This document shows, one piece after another, positions 52,054-61,765 of a stretch of 64,000 nucleotides of DNA (the first letter of the stretch is position 1; the number at the start of each line of letters is the position of its first letter). Source of the DNA: Planctomycetota bacterium (lineage in GTDB: Bacteria; Planctomycetota; Phycisphaerae; Phycisphaerales; SM1A02); assembly GCA_003671025.1 (NCBI GenBank), contig QWPW01000001.1, forward strand, positions 204,461 to 268,460. Reading direction: 5' to 3'. The notes beneath the pieces are model-generated. The model was not told where the DNA came from, made no database searches, and saw nothing but the letters and a program-made list of their open reading frames with translations. A program made the position numbers and the translations under genes.

Positions 52054-53883
52054 ATGCTGCGCAACTTTACGCGTGACCAAGAGATGTCCCCTCGTTCGAG
52101 TCGCACGAGGCGTTGCAGCCGTTGGACAAATGGGCTCGCGACGGGCGCATGCGGACTGTGCATGCTGGCAAGTTCGCTGCTTCCTTTGGGTTGCTCGGAT
52201 GCGATTCCTGGCACGCGCGTCGTCGATGAATCGGAAGCGAAACTCGTCCCCACGCCCAAGTCCATGCGGATCACCAGTTCATTCGGTGGCGTGCATCACA
52301 ACATGGAAATCGTTGGCGGCGTCTGGTTTCAGAGTTACGCGAATCGGCTGCTGATGCTCGATTCGCAAAGCGGAACCATGCTCACGGATCTCGAGTTGGC
52401 GCCGCGCGGAACTACCGGCGTGCTCGTCGATTTTCTGGTGATGGGCAACACGATCCTCGCCGTGCTCAACGACGATCAAGTCGTCGCTATTGACATCACC
52501 ATCGTGCGCACACCGATCATCACCGCTCGATGGACGCGCGCCGAATTGGGCATTTCGCCCCGCGAAATCTCCCTCGTGCAAGGCGAAGCGTTTGTCTCAG
52601 GCGTCGGCGGCGCGGTGCGTCTTGATGACGCGAAACCAGTGGGAACAATCGTCGACGAAGTGGACGACAAAGGCGAACCCATCGTGCCTGTCGCTCCGAC
52701 GCCGATGTTGGCGGGAAAGACCGTTGGTTGCATCGTCGATGCCGTCGCTGGTCCAGTCGCATGCGTTGGTCGCCGCATCGTGCGTCTTTCCGATGGAACC
52801 TATGTCGGTGCCGCGAGTGTGTTGCTTCCCTTGCCAAGTTCCCTCGGTGGCGGATACGCCTTCGCGTTGCAAGCTCCCGAGGGCGCGCAAGTCGGCTTGA
52901 TGGGCAGCGATTTTCGTGAGCGCTCCACCAGTGCGTTGCCCGGCGAGGTGCATCGCATTCGCGTGTTTGATGGACGTTTGTTCGCGGTGAACGATTTCGA
53001 GATTGCCACATGGAAGATCGAAGCGGCGAGCGCCGACGGCTCCGTTGCGAGTGCGACTCTTGCGTCCACACCAGCAAGCACCGCGGCGCTGAATGCACCG
53101 AACACGATCACGTCAAGCGATGCCGCCAACGCAGCGCCGCCCCAGAAATTTGCTTTAGGTGCGTTGCTCTCCGTTCCAGTGAAGGGCGCGCAGGATGTCG
53201 CGATGGTGAAGCGAAATCGCTACGCCGTCGCGGGTTCCTTCGGCCGTTCGCTCTATCGCTATCTGCCTGAAGGTGATCAACCGGGCGACACCTTCTATTG
53301 GGCACAGCGACAACCAGGACGACTCGATGTGTGTGTGAGTGATCGGCGGCGCGTGCTCGCCGCGAGTCGCGAGGGTTCGTGGATGTATCTCATCGGCGAC
53401 AAGGGCGAGCTCACCGAGCGTGCCATCGCTTCGCCTGATCGTCCAGACTTCAAGGTCGGAGCGTCATGGGGTGAGGCAACGTGCAACGAAGCACTCGATG
53501 AAGTGAGCTTTCAATACGACGATCGCGCCATCACGCTCAAGCCTTCACGCGGCGGATTGATTTCGACGTTGGCTCTCGCCGACGGTCGCATTTGGATGGG
53601 CCATGATGGCGGCATTGATGTCGTCGGATTTGATCCACTGAAGCGCGAAGTGATCGTGGAAGACTCCATCGTGCTTGATGGACCGATCTTGGCGATCTAT
53701 TCCAATCGTGTCGGCGGCGGTGTGACTTACGTGGCGCACTTCGATGGATTCGGCGTGATTCGCCCCGTGAATATCGATGCGCCTCCCACCATCACCGCGG
53801 GTTGCGTGAACGGTGAGCCGAAGGCCGCGGTGGTGGTTCCTGTCACCGCAACTCCTGCGAAATCAGGGAAAAACGCCAAGTGA
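52054..53883 (+). CDS. Beta-propeller lipoprotein
   Basis: About 609 residues. The signal ends in LASSLLPLGC (lipobox). The mature protein shows repeated strand pairs of a WD40/PQQ-like propeller: SYANRLLMLDSQSGTMLTDLE, MGNTILAVLNDDQVVAIDIT, GEAFVSGVGGAVRLDD, VFDGRLFAVNDFEIATWKIE and LADGRIWMGHDGGIDVVGFD. No catalytic motif is recognised. It may be a scaffold at the outer membrane. An orphan NtrC-type regulator starts 34 bases after its stop. ATG 52054 is used; ATG 52084 is an alternative start. Confidence 0.72.
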   Translation: MLRNFTRDQEMSPRSSRTRRCSRWTNGLATGACGLCMLASSLLPLGCSDAIPGTRVVDESEAKLVPTPKSMRITSSFGGVHHNMEIVGGVWFQSYANRLLMLDSQSGTMLTDLELAPRGTTGVLVDFLVMGNTILAVLNDDQVVAIDITIVRTPIITARWTRAELGISPREISLVQGEAFVSGVGGAVRLDDAKPVGTIVDEVDDKGEPIVPVAPTPMLAGKTVGCIVDAVAGPVACVGRRIVRLSDGTYVGAASVLLPLPSSLGGGYAFALQAPEGAQVGLMGSDFRERSTSALPGEVHRIRVFDGRLFAVNDFEIATWKIEAASADGSVASATLASTPASTAALNAPNTITSSDAANAAPPQKFALGALLSVPVKGAQDVAMVKRNRYAVAGSFGRSLYRYLPEGDQPGDTFYWAQRQPGRLDVCVSDRRRVLAASREGSWMYLIGDKGELTERAIASPDRPDFKVGASWGEATCNEALDEVSFQYDDRAITLKPSRGGLISTLALADGRIWMGHDGGIDVVGFDPLKREVIVEDSIVLDGPILAIYSNRVGGGVTYVAHFDGFGVIRPVNIDAPPTITAGCVNGEPKAAVVVPVTATPAKSGKNAK

Positions 53884-53917
53884 AGCAATCGCGGCACTTG
53901 AGTAGTGAGGAATGAGA

Positions 53918-55300
53918 ATGCCCAGCAACGGTCAAGTGCGTGCGCAAGTTTTAGTTGTCGACGATGAACACGATCACGCGGAGGCGATGGCCGAGGCGCT
54001 GCGCAAACCTGGGCATGTGTGCACGATTGTTCACTCGCTCGCGGCAGCAAAGGATGAACTTGTTCACGGTCACTTCGATGTGATCGTCACCGACTTGGTG
54101 ATGGAATCGGAAGTCGCGGGTCTTGAAGTGCTCGCCTTCGCACGCGCGCAACAGCCGCACGCCGAGACCATCATGATCACCGCACACGGTGATATTCCCA
54201 CCGCCAAGAAAGCGCTGCAAGGCGGCGCGTACGACTTCATCGAGAAGCCCATCGATCTCGTGGTCTTACGCAACGTGGTCTATCACGCCGCCGAAGCGGT
54301 GATGTTGCGCGGACAGAATGAAGCGCTCAAGGGACAAGTTGATTCGGCGTATGGCTTCGAGGGAATTCTCGGCGAGAGCTTGGCGATGCGTCAGGTCATC
54401 ACCATGGTGCGTCAGTTGGCACCGAGCACGTTGCCGGTGTTGGTCACGGGTGAATCAGGCACGGGCAAAGAACTCGTTGCGCGTGCGATTCATACGTTGT
54501 CCAAACGCGCATCGCGTCGCTACGTGACCTTCAACGCTGCGGGACAAGCGGAGAGTTTGCTGGAGGATCAGCTGTTTGGTCATGTGCGCGGCGCATTCAC
54601 CGGAGCCGACAAAGATCGTGAAGGAGTCTTCGAGTACTCCGATCGCGGCACGGTGTTCTTGGATGAGATTGGCGACATGCCACTCACGATGCAGCCCAAG
54701 TTGTTGCGCGTGTTGGAGACGGGGGACATCGTGCGTCTAGGCGCCAACGAGCCCAAGCGCATCGACGTGCGCCTTGTGAGCGCCACCAATCGCGATCTTA
54801 AGAAAATGGCTTCTGACGGCCAATTCCGTGAGGATTTGTACTTCCGCCTCAAGGGCGCGGAGATCCACATTCCGCCGCTGCGTGATCGTCGTGAGGATAT
54901 TCCGTTGCTGGTGAATCACGCGATCGGAAAGTATTCCGCCGAACTCAATCGCACGCGTCCCACCATCACTCAACCCGCGCTCATGCGATTGGTCGCGTAT
55001 GACTGGCCGGGAAATGTGCGTGAAGTGTTTCAACTCATCCATCGCATGGTGGTGATGACGGCGGCCGATGCGATTGATGTGCGCGACATTCCCGATGAGA
55101 TCCGTGCACTCGATGATGCCAGCGAGGGACCAGCGCAAACGCGTGCAGGTCTCGCTGGCGTTGGACTGGACAAGTTGGAGAAAGAGGCGATTCGTCAGAC
55201 GCTGGCCATGACCGCGGGCAACCGTGAACTCACGGCGCAGATGCTGGGCATCGGCGAGCGCACGCTCTATCGCAAGTTGAAGGAATATGGTTTGCGCTGA
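53918..55300 (+). CDS. NtrC-family sigma-54-dependent response regulator
   Basis: About 460 residues. A receiver domain has the acidic pair in VVDDEHD, phospho-acceptor Asp59 in VIVTDLVME and the switch Lys in DFIEKP. An AAA domain has Walker A GESGTGKE near 178, the sigma-54 contact GAFTGA, Walker B VFLDEIGDMPL and sensor II RDRREDIP. A Fis-like helix-turn-helix ends it (LTAQMLGIGERTLYRKLKEYGL). It opens sigma-54 promoters after phosphorylation. No histidine kinase is present. The ATG at 53918 has GAGG 7 bases upstream; ATG 53912 is an alternative start. Confidence 0.94.
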   Translation: MPSNGQVRAQVLVVDDEHDHAEAMAEALRKPGHVCTIVHSLAAAKDELVHGHFDVIVTDLVMESEVAGLEVLAFARAQQPHAETIMITAHGDIPTAKKALQGGAYDFIEKPIDLVVLRNVVYHAAEAVMLRGQNEALKGQVDSAYGFEGILGESLAMRQVITMVRQLAPSTLPVLVTGESGTGKELVARAIHTLSKRASRRYVTFNAAGQAESLLEDQLFGHVRGAFTGADKDREGVFEYSDRGTVFLDEIGDMPLTMQPKLLRVLETGDIVRLGANEPKRIDVRLVSATNRDLKKMASDGQFREDLYFRLKGAEIHIPPLRDRREDIPLLVNHAIGKYSAELNRTRPTITQPALMRLVAYDWPGNVREVFQLIHRMVVMTAADAIDVRDIPDEIRALDDASEGPAQTRAGLAGVGLDKLEKEAIRQTLAMTAGNRELTAQMLGIGERTLYRKLKEYGLR

Positions 55301-55321
55301 GCGCGAAGCTCGGTGCGCGGC

Positions 55322-55882
55322 TTATCGCGCGACAAGACGGGTGCGACCAGCACAGAGAGTCCACTGCGCGATGTTGGCTTTTTCAGCAGAGAGCGTGAGC
55401 TCCTTGATGCGATCGTCGCGTGTGCCCAGTGCATCAAACTGCGCGACGACGTGCGCATCGATCTGCTCCTCATCGATGACGTTGTCGCCTTCGTCGATGA
55501 AGTTGCGAACGTGCAGCGATGTCGTGGTGAACTCGCTCAACGCGCCGTGGCCAAATGAGCGCTTCGTTCCTGTGAGTTCTGATTCGGGCGAGCTCGCCAG
55601 CGCCAGCCACCATCCCGATCCATTCTCCGCGGCAACCATGACTACGGCCTCTGCACGCGCGAGCGATTCGGTGCGCGCGCGTCGCAAATCTGCTTCGAGC
55701 ATTTCTTGAATCGGTTGCGCCAAGGGAACGCGCGCTCCGGCGACGCCAGGAATCACCACCATCGCGAAGAGCGCGAGCACACCGAGCACGACCATGAGTT
55801 CGATGAACGTCATGGCGCGACGAATGTGTGCGCGTGATGTCGTGAATTCGCGCGAGTGATGTTGGCGAACAACTCGCGTCAT
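55322..55882 (-). CDS. Pseudopilin GspH/FimT-like
   Basis: 186 residues. A prepilin-type N-terminus, RRAMTFIELMVVLGVLALFAMVV, has the +5 Glu and a hydrophobic helix; the residue before the cut is Ala instead of the usual Gly. The globular part includes LRRARTESLARAEAVVMVAAENGSGWWLAL, typical of GspH/FimT minor pseudopilins. It is the last of a four-gene operon, each gene overlapping the next by ATGA, so the four are made in step. Confidence 0.82.
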   Translation of the reverse strand: MTRVVRQHHSREFTTSRAHIRRAMTFIELMVVLGVLALFAMVVIPGVAGARVPLAQPIQEMLEADLRRARTESLARAEAVVMVAAENGSGWWLALASSPESELTGTKRSFGHGALSEFTTTSLHVRNFIDEGDNVIDEEQIDAHVVAQFDALGTRDDRIKELTLSAEKANIAQWTLCAGRTRLVAR

Positions 55883-57552
55883 CGATCGCCTCCATGATTC
55901 GATCGATCAAAACCGAGCGAGACCAAATGGGTGCGGCCATGAGGGCCGTCGTCGCCGAAGATCTCGCGCAGTCGAGCCATTGCGCGCTCGGATCGTTCGC
56001 GTGCGCGACGACGCATCGATGACCTGGACGATTCGGAAGCTTCACCATCGAGCGGCGAAGCGACAACCGCACTGGCGCTCGCCACCGCGATGGCGCCGTG
56101 CGCAACACTGGGCGAATCAGGCTCAATTCCGCTGACTTGCGCGAACTCAGTGAGTTCCGCGCTGTCGAGCGCCGCGACTTCGCGCACACTCGGCTCGACC
56201 ACTCCATCTGCGGACCAGACTCCAGAGAGTCGATTGCTCCAACCGCGACGCATATCGAGCGCAGGATCGTAGAAGAGCGCAACGCCTTCATGAAGCGTGA
56301 TGCGATTTCCCAGCAGCCGTCCATACACCGCGCTGCGCAATTCGAGATCGATGCGTGCTTGCGGCGCGTACACCTGTCCCTTGAGCACGCTGCCTTGCGT
56401 GAGCAGCACGCGTTGATCGCCAGAGACAAAGATGGAGATACGTGAGGCGCCATGATCGTAAAGGGCGCCACCTGAGGCATCGCGTCCCTCGGCCATATCA
56501 CTGCGCAATCCGCCGATATACGCACTGTCTGCGGTGATGTCGCCCATCGCGAGAATCGTGAGCGAGCCCGTGGGACTCACTTCAACATCACACGCGTCGA
56601 ACACAATGTTGCCGCGCACGATCACCAACAGCGCGCCTTCGACCGTCAAGCGACAGCCGCGGTCCAACCAAAGATTGCCGCCAACATCGAGCGTGACTGC
56701 ATCGCGCACTGTGGCCGCAGCTCGTGCAGGGACACGCACGTCGCCGATGGCGGTCGCGTCGTGTGTCAGTAGTCCATCGAGTGCGAGAGTCGCGACGGCA
56801 TCCTGATTGATCTGCGACGCGGGCGTGGGCGCATCGGGCACATGAATGTCCGCAGGAATTGGGCAAATCTTGTCGGCGAGATCTTCGTCGGCATCTTCGG
56901 CGCGCGGCGCAAATGCAGAGTGGCGCAGTTCGACGCATCCGTGCACGGTGGCGCGCGAGTCGACATGAACTTGTTGCGCGGATCCGTTGACCGCGCCAAA
57001 GCGCACGGCCTCACTGAGCACACTCAGTGGAGAGGCGCGCCACAAACCAACGTGCGCGTCACCTTGGATCGAGAGTTGATCGGTCGCGAGCAATGCGAAC
57101 TCCGAGCAATCGAGATCCGCGCGCAACGAATCGTTCGCGCGCGTGATGCGTCCGACTGCACGCGCAGTTTGCACGATGCCTGATGCATCACCGCGCACGA
57201 TGATTTCGACCGCTGAAGTCATTTCATCTGCGGGCAAGCCAGTGGTGAGATCGTTGATTTCCGCGCGCACGCGCGTCGCGCCAATGGCGAGACCATCGAA
57301 GAGCGTTCCCTGCGCGTTGGCGATGACGGCGGGATCGTTGAGCATTTCTCCCGCGACATCGAGTGCGCCCGCCGCGGCCGCGCGCGCCGACGCCGCTTTG
57401 GCGAGGTTGTCGCTGGTGGCGAGGGTGGAGTCGCGCGTGCCCGCCAACGCGAGCCCGATCAGAGTGGCGATGCCGACGGCGATCAGAGCCAAAATCACGG
57501 CAAATCCGCGATGAGGGCGCTGGCGATTGGTGTGCTTCATCGCGTCTTTCAT
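55879..57552 (-). CDS. PilX-like minor pilin with a large beta-helix-like domain
   Basis: 557 residues. An N-terminal hydrophobic helix (FAVILALIAVGIATLIGLALAG) after a short basic leader resembles PilX/GspK-type proteins. A long beta-rich region follows with a GCRLTVEGALLVIVRGNIVFDACDVEV segment, as in DUF7305-type surface proteins. A basic-acidic tail closes it. It may cap a pseudopilus or pilus and carry an adhesin-like domain. It overlaps both neighbours by ATGA. Confidence 0.75.
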   Translation of the reverse strand: MKDAMKHTNRQRPHRGFAVILALIAVGIATLIGLALAGTRDSTLATSDNLAKAASARAAAAGALDVAGEMLNDPAVIANAQGTLFDGLAIGATRVRAEINDLTTGLPADEMTSAVEIIVRGDASGIVQTARAVGRITRANDSLRADLDCSEFALLATDQLSIQGDAHVGLWRASPLSVLSEAVRFGAVNGSAQQVHVDSRATVHGCVELRHSAFAPRAEDADEDLADKICPIPADIHVPDAPTPASQINQDAVATLALDGLLTHDATAIGDVRVPARAAATVRDAVTLDVGGNLWLDRGCRLTVEGALLVIVRGNIVFDACDVEVSPTGSLTILAMGDITADSAYIGGLRSDMAEGRDASGGALYDHGASRISIFVSGDQRVLLTQGSVLKGQVYAPQARIDLELRSAVYGRLLGNRITLHEGVALFYDPALDMRRGWSNRLSGVWSADGVVEPSVREVAALDSAELTEFAQVSGIEPDSPSVAHGAIAVASASAVVASPLDGEASESSRSSMRRRARERSERAMARLREIFGDDGPHGRTHLVSLGFDRSNHGGDR

Positions 57553-58169
57553 CGCAGTGGCTCCTGTGTTTGCGCAGGCGAAAGTCGCATGCGTGCGGAT
57601 GCGCCGTGTGCTTCAAGAATCATTTCCACCACGCCGGTTTTCTCGTTGCGCATGAAGCTGGTGTTGTTGATGCCTTCACAAAGCAGCGCGCTCGATAGCG
57701 CACCCTCATCACGCAAGTGAGCCATGCTCGCGAGCAAGTCGTCGTCAAACGCGAATTCGGTTTCGAGCGAACGATCGGCGAGAAACGCGTCGCGATTGAC
57801 GCGCTCGAGCACGAGCTCGTTTGTTTCGCGGCAGTAGCGCACGCAACCAAGTTCGCTCAAATGCACAGTGTTGCTCGGCACTTCGTCACCGAGCCAGATC
57901 GCGCAGGCATCATCGTTCACTTGCACCACTGCGCGCATCGATGGCACCAAGGCGGCCAAGCGGCGAATGGCCAGTGTCGCTTCGATCGCAGGATCACTGA
58001 CGCGCGCGCGGCTCGCCGCTCCAGTGGTGAATGCGCTGAGAAACGCCAACATCGCTGTGCCGACGACGCCAAGCAGCGCAGACGCAACCATCACTTCGAT
58101 GAGCGTGAATCCGCGACGCGCTTTGCGTGAGATGAACTTCGCACGAGCATCGCACGCGAGTGCCATCAT
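57549..58169 (-). CDS. Pseudopilin, GspJ/PilW-like
   Basis: 206 residues. It has a textbook prepilin motif, RRGFTLIEVMVASALLGVVGTAM, with Gly before the cut and Glu at +5. The C-terminal globular part has AIEATLAIRRLAALVPSMRAV and ELVLERVNRDAF, in the GspJ/PilW size class. It is coupled by ATGA to the genes before and after. Confidence 0.87.
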   Translation of the reverse strand: MMALACDARAKFISRKARRGFTLIEVMVASALLGVVGTAMLAFLSAFTTGAASRARVSDPAIEATLAIRRLAALVPSMRAVVQVNDDACAIWLGDEVPSNTVHLSELGCVRYCRETNELVLERVNRDAFLADRSLETEFAFDDDLLASMAHLRDEGALSSALLCEGINNTSFMRNEKTGVVEMILEAHGASARMRLSPAQTQEPLR

Positions 58170-58705
58170 GGTTCGACCTCCGCGGCACCATGGGGCGCGA
58201 GTCGCTCCACCGAAGCCAGCAGCGCGCCATCTTCGGTGGTCACTTCTGCAACAAGACGCACGACGGGAACGCGCACCATCGAACCGCTGCCCGATGCGAG
58301 CCGAGTGAATTCGTGGATTTCGCTCACGGTGATGGTGCAGCCCGCGAGCGCTTCGCTGCCATCGTTGGCGGGAATGAGTTCACTGCTGTTTGCCGATCGG
58401 TTGTTGCGCACAGCATCCGCGGCATGGCTCAGTGCACGCTCCGCTTCCACCGAAGCCATCGCATGTCGACGCGCATGCAAACTCGCGGCGTCACCGCTAG
58501 CGAGAAGTTCCAGCGCGGCCAGTCCGGCAATCGAGAGAATCACCGAGGCCACGAGCACTTCGATGAGCGTGAGCCCCGAACGCGCGCGTGTATGCGACGA
58601 ACGCTCGCGGCCGCTTCGGGCAACGAAGCTCGTCCAACCATGCGTCCGCTTCGAAGCGGTACGGGTCGCAAGGCGTGTTGCAAGATGAGATCGGACCGAT
58701 TGCAT
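58166..58705 (-). CDS. Pseudopilin, GspI/PilV-like
   Basis: 179 residues. After a basic leader of about 43 residues, SGLTLIEVLVASVILSIAGLAALE is a prepilin helix (Gly-Leu-Thr-Leu-Ile-Glu) of the GspI/PilV kind. A SLHARRHAMASVEAERALSHA helix and a C-terminal beta part follow. It is the first gene of the four-gene operon. The leader is longer than usual, so the real start could be inside it. Confidence 0.82.
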   Translation of the reverse strand: MQSVRSHLATRLATRTASKRTHGWTSFVARSGRERSSHTRARSGLTLIEVLVASVILSIAGLAALELLASGDAASLHARRHAMASVEAERALSHAADAVRNNRSANSSELIPANDGSEALAGCTITVSEIHEFTRLASGSGSMVRVPVVRLVAEVTTEDGALLASVERLAPHGAAEVEP

Positions 58706-58934
58706 AGATCGTGATCAATTGCTCTCAACCACGCACATGACGCGCGCATCGATCGATGCGCAGCAACGTCAGTCGTACAAACCGTCGGAAACAAACCGAA
58801 CTCGGGCGAGTGGCGCAGCGCGGAGCGAACGATTGGGGGTGTTCGCTCCTCGGTCTGTGTGGTCTGGTCCAAAGATGCAGTCGTGACCACCAAGTTGCGA
58901 GAACGCGCAGAAGACGCGAATATGGGTGGCCCAC

Positions 58935-60596
58935 ATGTCGCGCACCCTCACTTCGCACATCGTGGCGGACCTCCTCCGCATCATGACCCTCACCGCCAGC
59001 GTGCTGGTCGCGGTGATTGCCTTCGGTGCGGCGATTCGTCCCATCATGCAAAACTTGATTGGCGGCGCCGAATTACCCCACTTTGTTGGTCTCGCCAGTG
59101 TGCCCATGCTGCAGTTCGCGCTTCCCTTTGCAGGCGCCTTTGCGGGAACGATCGTGTACGGCCGTCTCGCCGCCGACAACGAAATTCTTTCCATGTCTGC
59201 GGCGGGCATGTCCTATCGCAAGATTCTCTTTCCCGCGGCGGTGTTGGGGTTCGTGATGTTTTTCGCCATGGCGATCTTGGTCGATGTGGCGGTGCCGCGA
59301 TTTTGGACTTCGATCGAACGCTTGATCACGAAAGATCCGACGCGGCTCTTCATCACTGCAGTCGAGAAGGGCGAAGCCTTCGCGGTGCCAGGTACGGGCA
59401 CCCAGCTCTACGCCGATGAAGCGAAGATCATGGACACGCCCAAGGGTCCGGGCGCGCCCGTCACGCGACTCGCGTTGGCGGGAGTTGCAGCGATTGAGGT
59501 CGGTCCTGATGGTCGAACCGAGACCGAGTTCACCGCCGAGTTTGCCACTGTTGACATCTATCGCGAGAACGACAGCGCGTACCTCAAGTTGCTCTTTCGC
59601 AACGCCACTGCGTTTCGCGACGGTGAAGAGGCGCTGGTCTATGTGCCGCTGGCCGAGCCCGAGGCGATCGACCTGGGCAAAGGCATTCGGCTCAAGCCAA
59701 AGCACATGGATTTGCGCGGATTGCTTGCGGTGTGGAATGACATCGATGCGTATCACGCCGTGCGCGAGGCGCGCAGCGATGCCGAAGCTGCGTTGTCCGC
59801 GAGCGATCGTTGGCGTTGTGTGCAAACATCGATTGAGCAAACAGGAATACTGCGTCTAGGCGATGTTGGTGCGCGCCGCATTTACGAGATTCGCAACGCG
59901 CGTCTCGTGGGAACGAGTGTGCTTCCACGCACGGGAACCCAAGTTGAATTGGTGGAACTCGAACGAGGCATCGCAACGCGACGCGCGTTCGTGAACGAGG
60001 CGACCTTCCTCGCAGAGACTCGTACTCGCGTGGGCGGCGTGCATTTCGAATTGCTTGCGCGCGCGGATACCGTCGCGGATTTGCGCGGGCTCGGTGGCGG
60101 AGGACGTTGGCCGCCGCGCATCGTGGGACTGATGCCCGAAGGATGCACGACCAATGTGCGTGACGGCATGCCTGCGCAACAACTGATCGATGAGTGTCGC
60201 GGCGAAACCATTGCGGCGGTCGCGGCCAACGCGCAATCTCCCATCGTTCAGGCAGAGGCGGCAGCACGAAGCGCGGGCGTCGAGTTGGCGCGGCAGATTC
60301 AGCGCACGCGCGCTGACATCGTGGCGCGCATTGTGCAACGCATCAATCAATCGCTGGCCGCGCCGCTCATGCTTCTTCTCGGTGCCGCGTTGGCGGTGCG
60401 CCTGCGCGGAGCGAATCCGCTGCAGGTCTACTTGCTCGCGTTTATCCCTTCCATTCTCGACATTTTGCTCATCTCGGGCGGCGAGCAAATGCTCAAGCAA
60501 GCCACCACCGTGAGCGGTGTCTTGGTGGCCACCAGCGGAAATGTCGCGCTGTGTCTCATGATCCTCGTGGCCTATCGCCAGATCGCGAGAAACTGA
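58935..60596 (+). CDS. LptF/LptG-family LPS export permease
   Basis: About 553 residues. Three transmembrane helices precede a large periplasmic beta-jellyroll (about residues 120-455) and three more helices (LAAPLMLLLGAALAVRLRGA onward), the LptF/LptG layout. Near the N-terminus are QFALPFAGAFAGTIVYGRLAADNE and SMSAAGMSYRKILFP, the conserved coupling-helix region. With its partner and the LptB ATPase it extracts LPS from the inner membrane; no lptB is in the window. It is longer than the usual 360 residues because of the periplasmic insert. A GTG at 58926 is an alternative start. Confidence 0.9.
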   Translation: MSRTLTSHIVADLLRIMTLTASVLVAVIAFGAAIRPIMQNLIGGAELPHFVGLASVPMLQFALPFAGAFAGTIVYGRLAADNEILSMSAAGMSYRKILFPAAVLGFVMFFAMAILVDVAVPRFWTSIERLITKDPTRLFITAVEKGEAFAVPGTGTQLYADEAKIMDTPKGPGAPVTRLALAGVAAIEVGPDGRTETEFTAEFATVDIYRENDSAYLKLLFRNATAFRDGEEALVYVPLAEPEAIDLGKGIRLKPKHMDLRGLLAVWNDIDAYHAVREARSDAEAALSASDRWRCVQTSIEQTGILRLGDVGARRIYEIRNARLVGTSVLPRTGTQVELVELERGIATRRAFVNEATFLAETRTRVGGVHFELLARADTVADLRGLGGGGRWPPRIVGLMPEGCTTNVRDGMPAQQLIDECRGETIAAVAANAQSPIVQAEAAARSAGVELARQIQRTRADIVARIVQRINQSLAAPLMLLLGAALAVRLRGANPLQVYLLAFIPSILDILLISGGEQMLKQATTVSGVLVATSGNVALCLMILVAYRQIARN

Positions 60597-61741
60597 TGGG
60601 CCTGCTCGATCGCTGGATCGCCATGCGATTTCTCGGAAACTTCGCACTGATCTTCTCGGTGATGTTTTTGTTCGGCGTGTCGATCGACACGATTCTGCAA
60701 TTGGATTCGTACATCGACGCCTCGCGTATGGCGGTGGATGCTGGTCGCTTCTCGAGTCTGTGGACCGCAGTGCCCGTCGCAGTCGTTGACTTCAACGCAC
60801 CGCGCGTGTTTCAGTTCTTCGCATATCTTTTAGGACTCTGTTCCGTGGCGGCCGCGGGCTTCACGGTGACGCAGATGGTGCGCACGCGCGAGTTGGTGGC
60901 GATGCTCTCCGCGGGTGTGAGTCTGTGGCGCGTTGGCTTGGCCATGGTCGCGGTCGCGGTTGGACTCAACCTCTTGCAACTGATCAACGGTGAACTCATT
61001 CTGCCGCGATTGGCACCGATGCTCGTGCGCGAAACAGAATCCATTTTGCAAGCAGGGGTGCGCGGCTTTCCCGTGCGATTGGTGCAAGACATCAACGGCA
61101 CATTGATACTCGCGCAGAGCTTCGAACCCGCGACAGAAACGGCGCAGCACTTTCTGGTGATCGAGCGCGACGAGCGCGGCGGAGCCACGCGGCGCATCGA
61201 AGCGCGCAGCGCGACATGGAATCAAGAGCGCGGCGGTTGGACGTTGGTCGAAGGACTTGCCTCGGGCCGAGCGGCGCCGGCAAACTCGGGTGACGCGAGT
61301 CGCGCCAACCCCAACGCGGCGCGCATCGATCGCAGCGAAGCGATTGATTTTGTCGCGACTGACATTTCGCCAAAATCCATTTTGGCTCGACGTTTTCGCG
61401 GGTTTGCGCAGTTGTTGTCTGCTCCGCAGATTGCGGAACTCGCGCGCGATGGCGGACTCGATCAAGGCGTGGCTACGCGCATCGTCGGCCAACGCTTCGC
61501 AGGCGCGTGCGTGAACTTACTCATGCTGGTGATTTGCTTGCCCTTCTTCTTGTTGCGCGAGCCGCAGAAGATGTTGCGTCCGAGCGTGGTCTGCGCGGTG
61601 GTGTCAGTCACGGGCCTGCTGGGCAGTTTGTTTGTGATGACGGTGCCGCTACCGTTCTTGCCCGCGACGGTCGGCGTGTTCTTGCCCGTTGCATTGCTCA
61701 TGCCAATCGCAGCAGGGCGTGTGGGATCACTGCGCACATAA
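60596..61741 (+). CDS. LptF/LptG-family LPS export permease (second subunit)
   Basis: About 381 residues with the same three-plus-three helix layout. It has FLGNFALIFSVMFLFGVSIDTILQL at the start, MVRTRELVAMLSAGVSLWRVG as the coupling segment, and CLPFFLLREPQKMLRP before the last helices. Its ATG overlaps the stop of the previous gene (TGATG), so both permease subunits are translated together. Which is LptF and which LptG is not decided. Confidence 0.9.
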   Translation: MGLLDRWIAMRFLGNFALIFSVMFLFGVSIDTILQLDSYIDASRMAVDAGRFSSLWTAVPVAVVDFNAPRVFQFFAYLLGLCSVAAAGFTVTQMVRTRELVAMLSAGVSLWRVGLAMVAVAVGLNLLQLINGELILPRLAPMLVRETESILQAGVRGFPVRLVQDINGTLILAQSFEPATETAQHFLVIERDERGGATRRIEARSATWNQERGGWTLVEGLASGRAAPANSGDASRANPNAARIDRSEAIDFVATDISPKSILARRFRGFAQLLSAPQIAELARDGGLDQGVATRIVGQRFAGACVNLLMLVICLPFFLLREPQKMLRPSVVCAVVSVTGLLGSLFVMTVPLPFLPATVGVFLPVALLMPIAAGRVGSLRT

Positions 61742-61765
61742 ACGTGACCCACGCGAGCGAAGACG

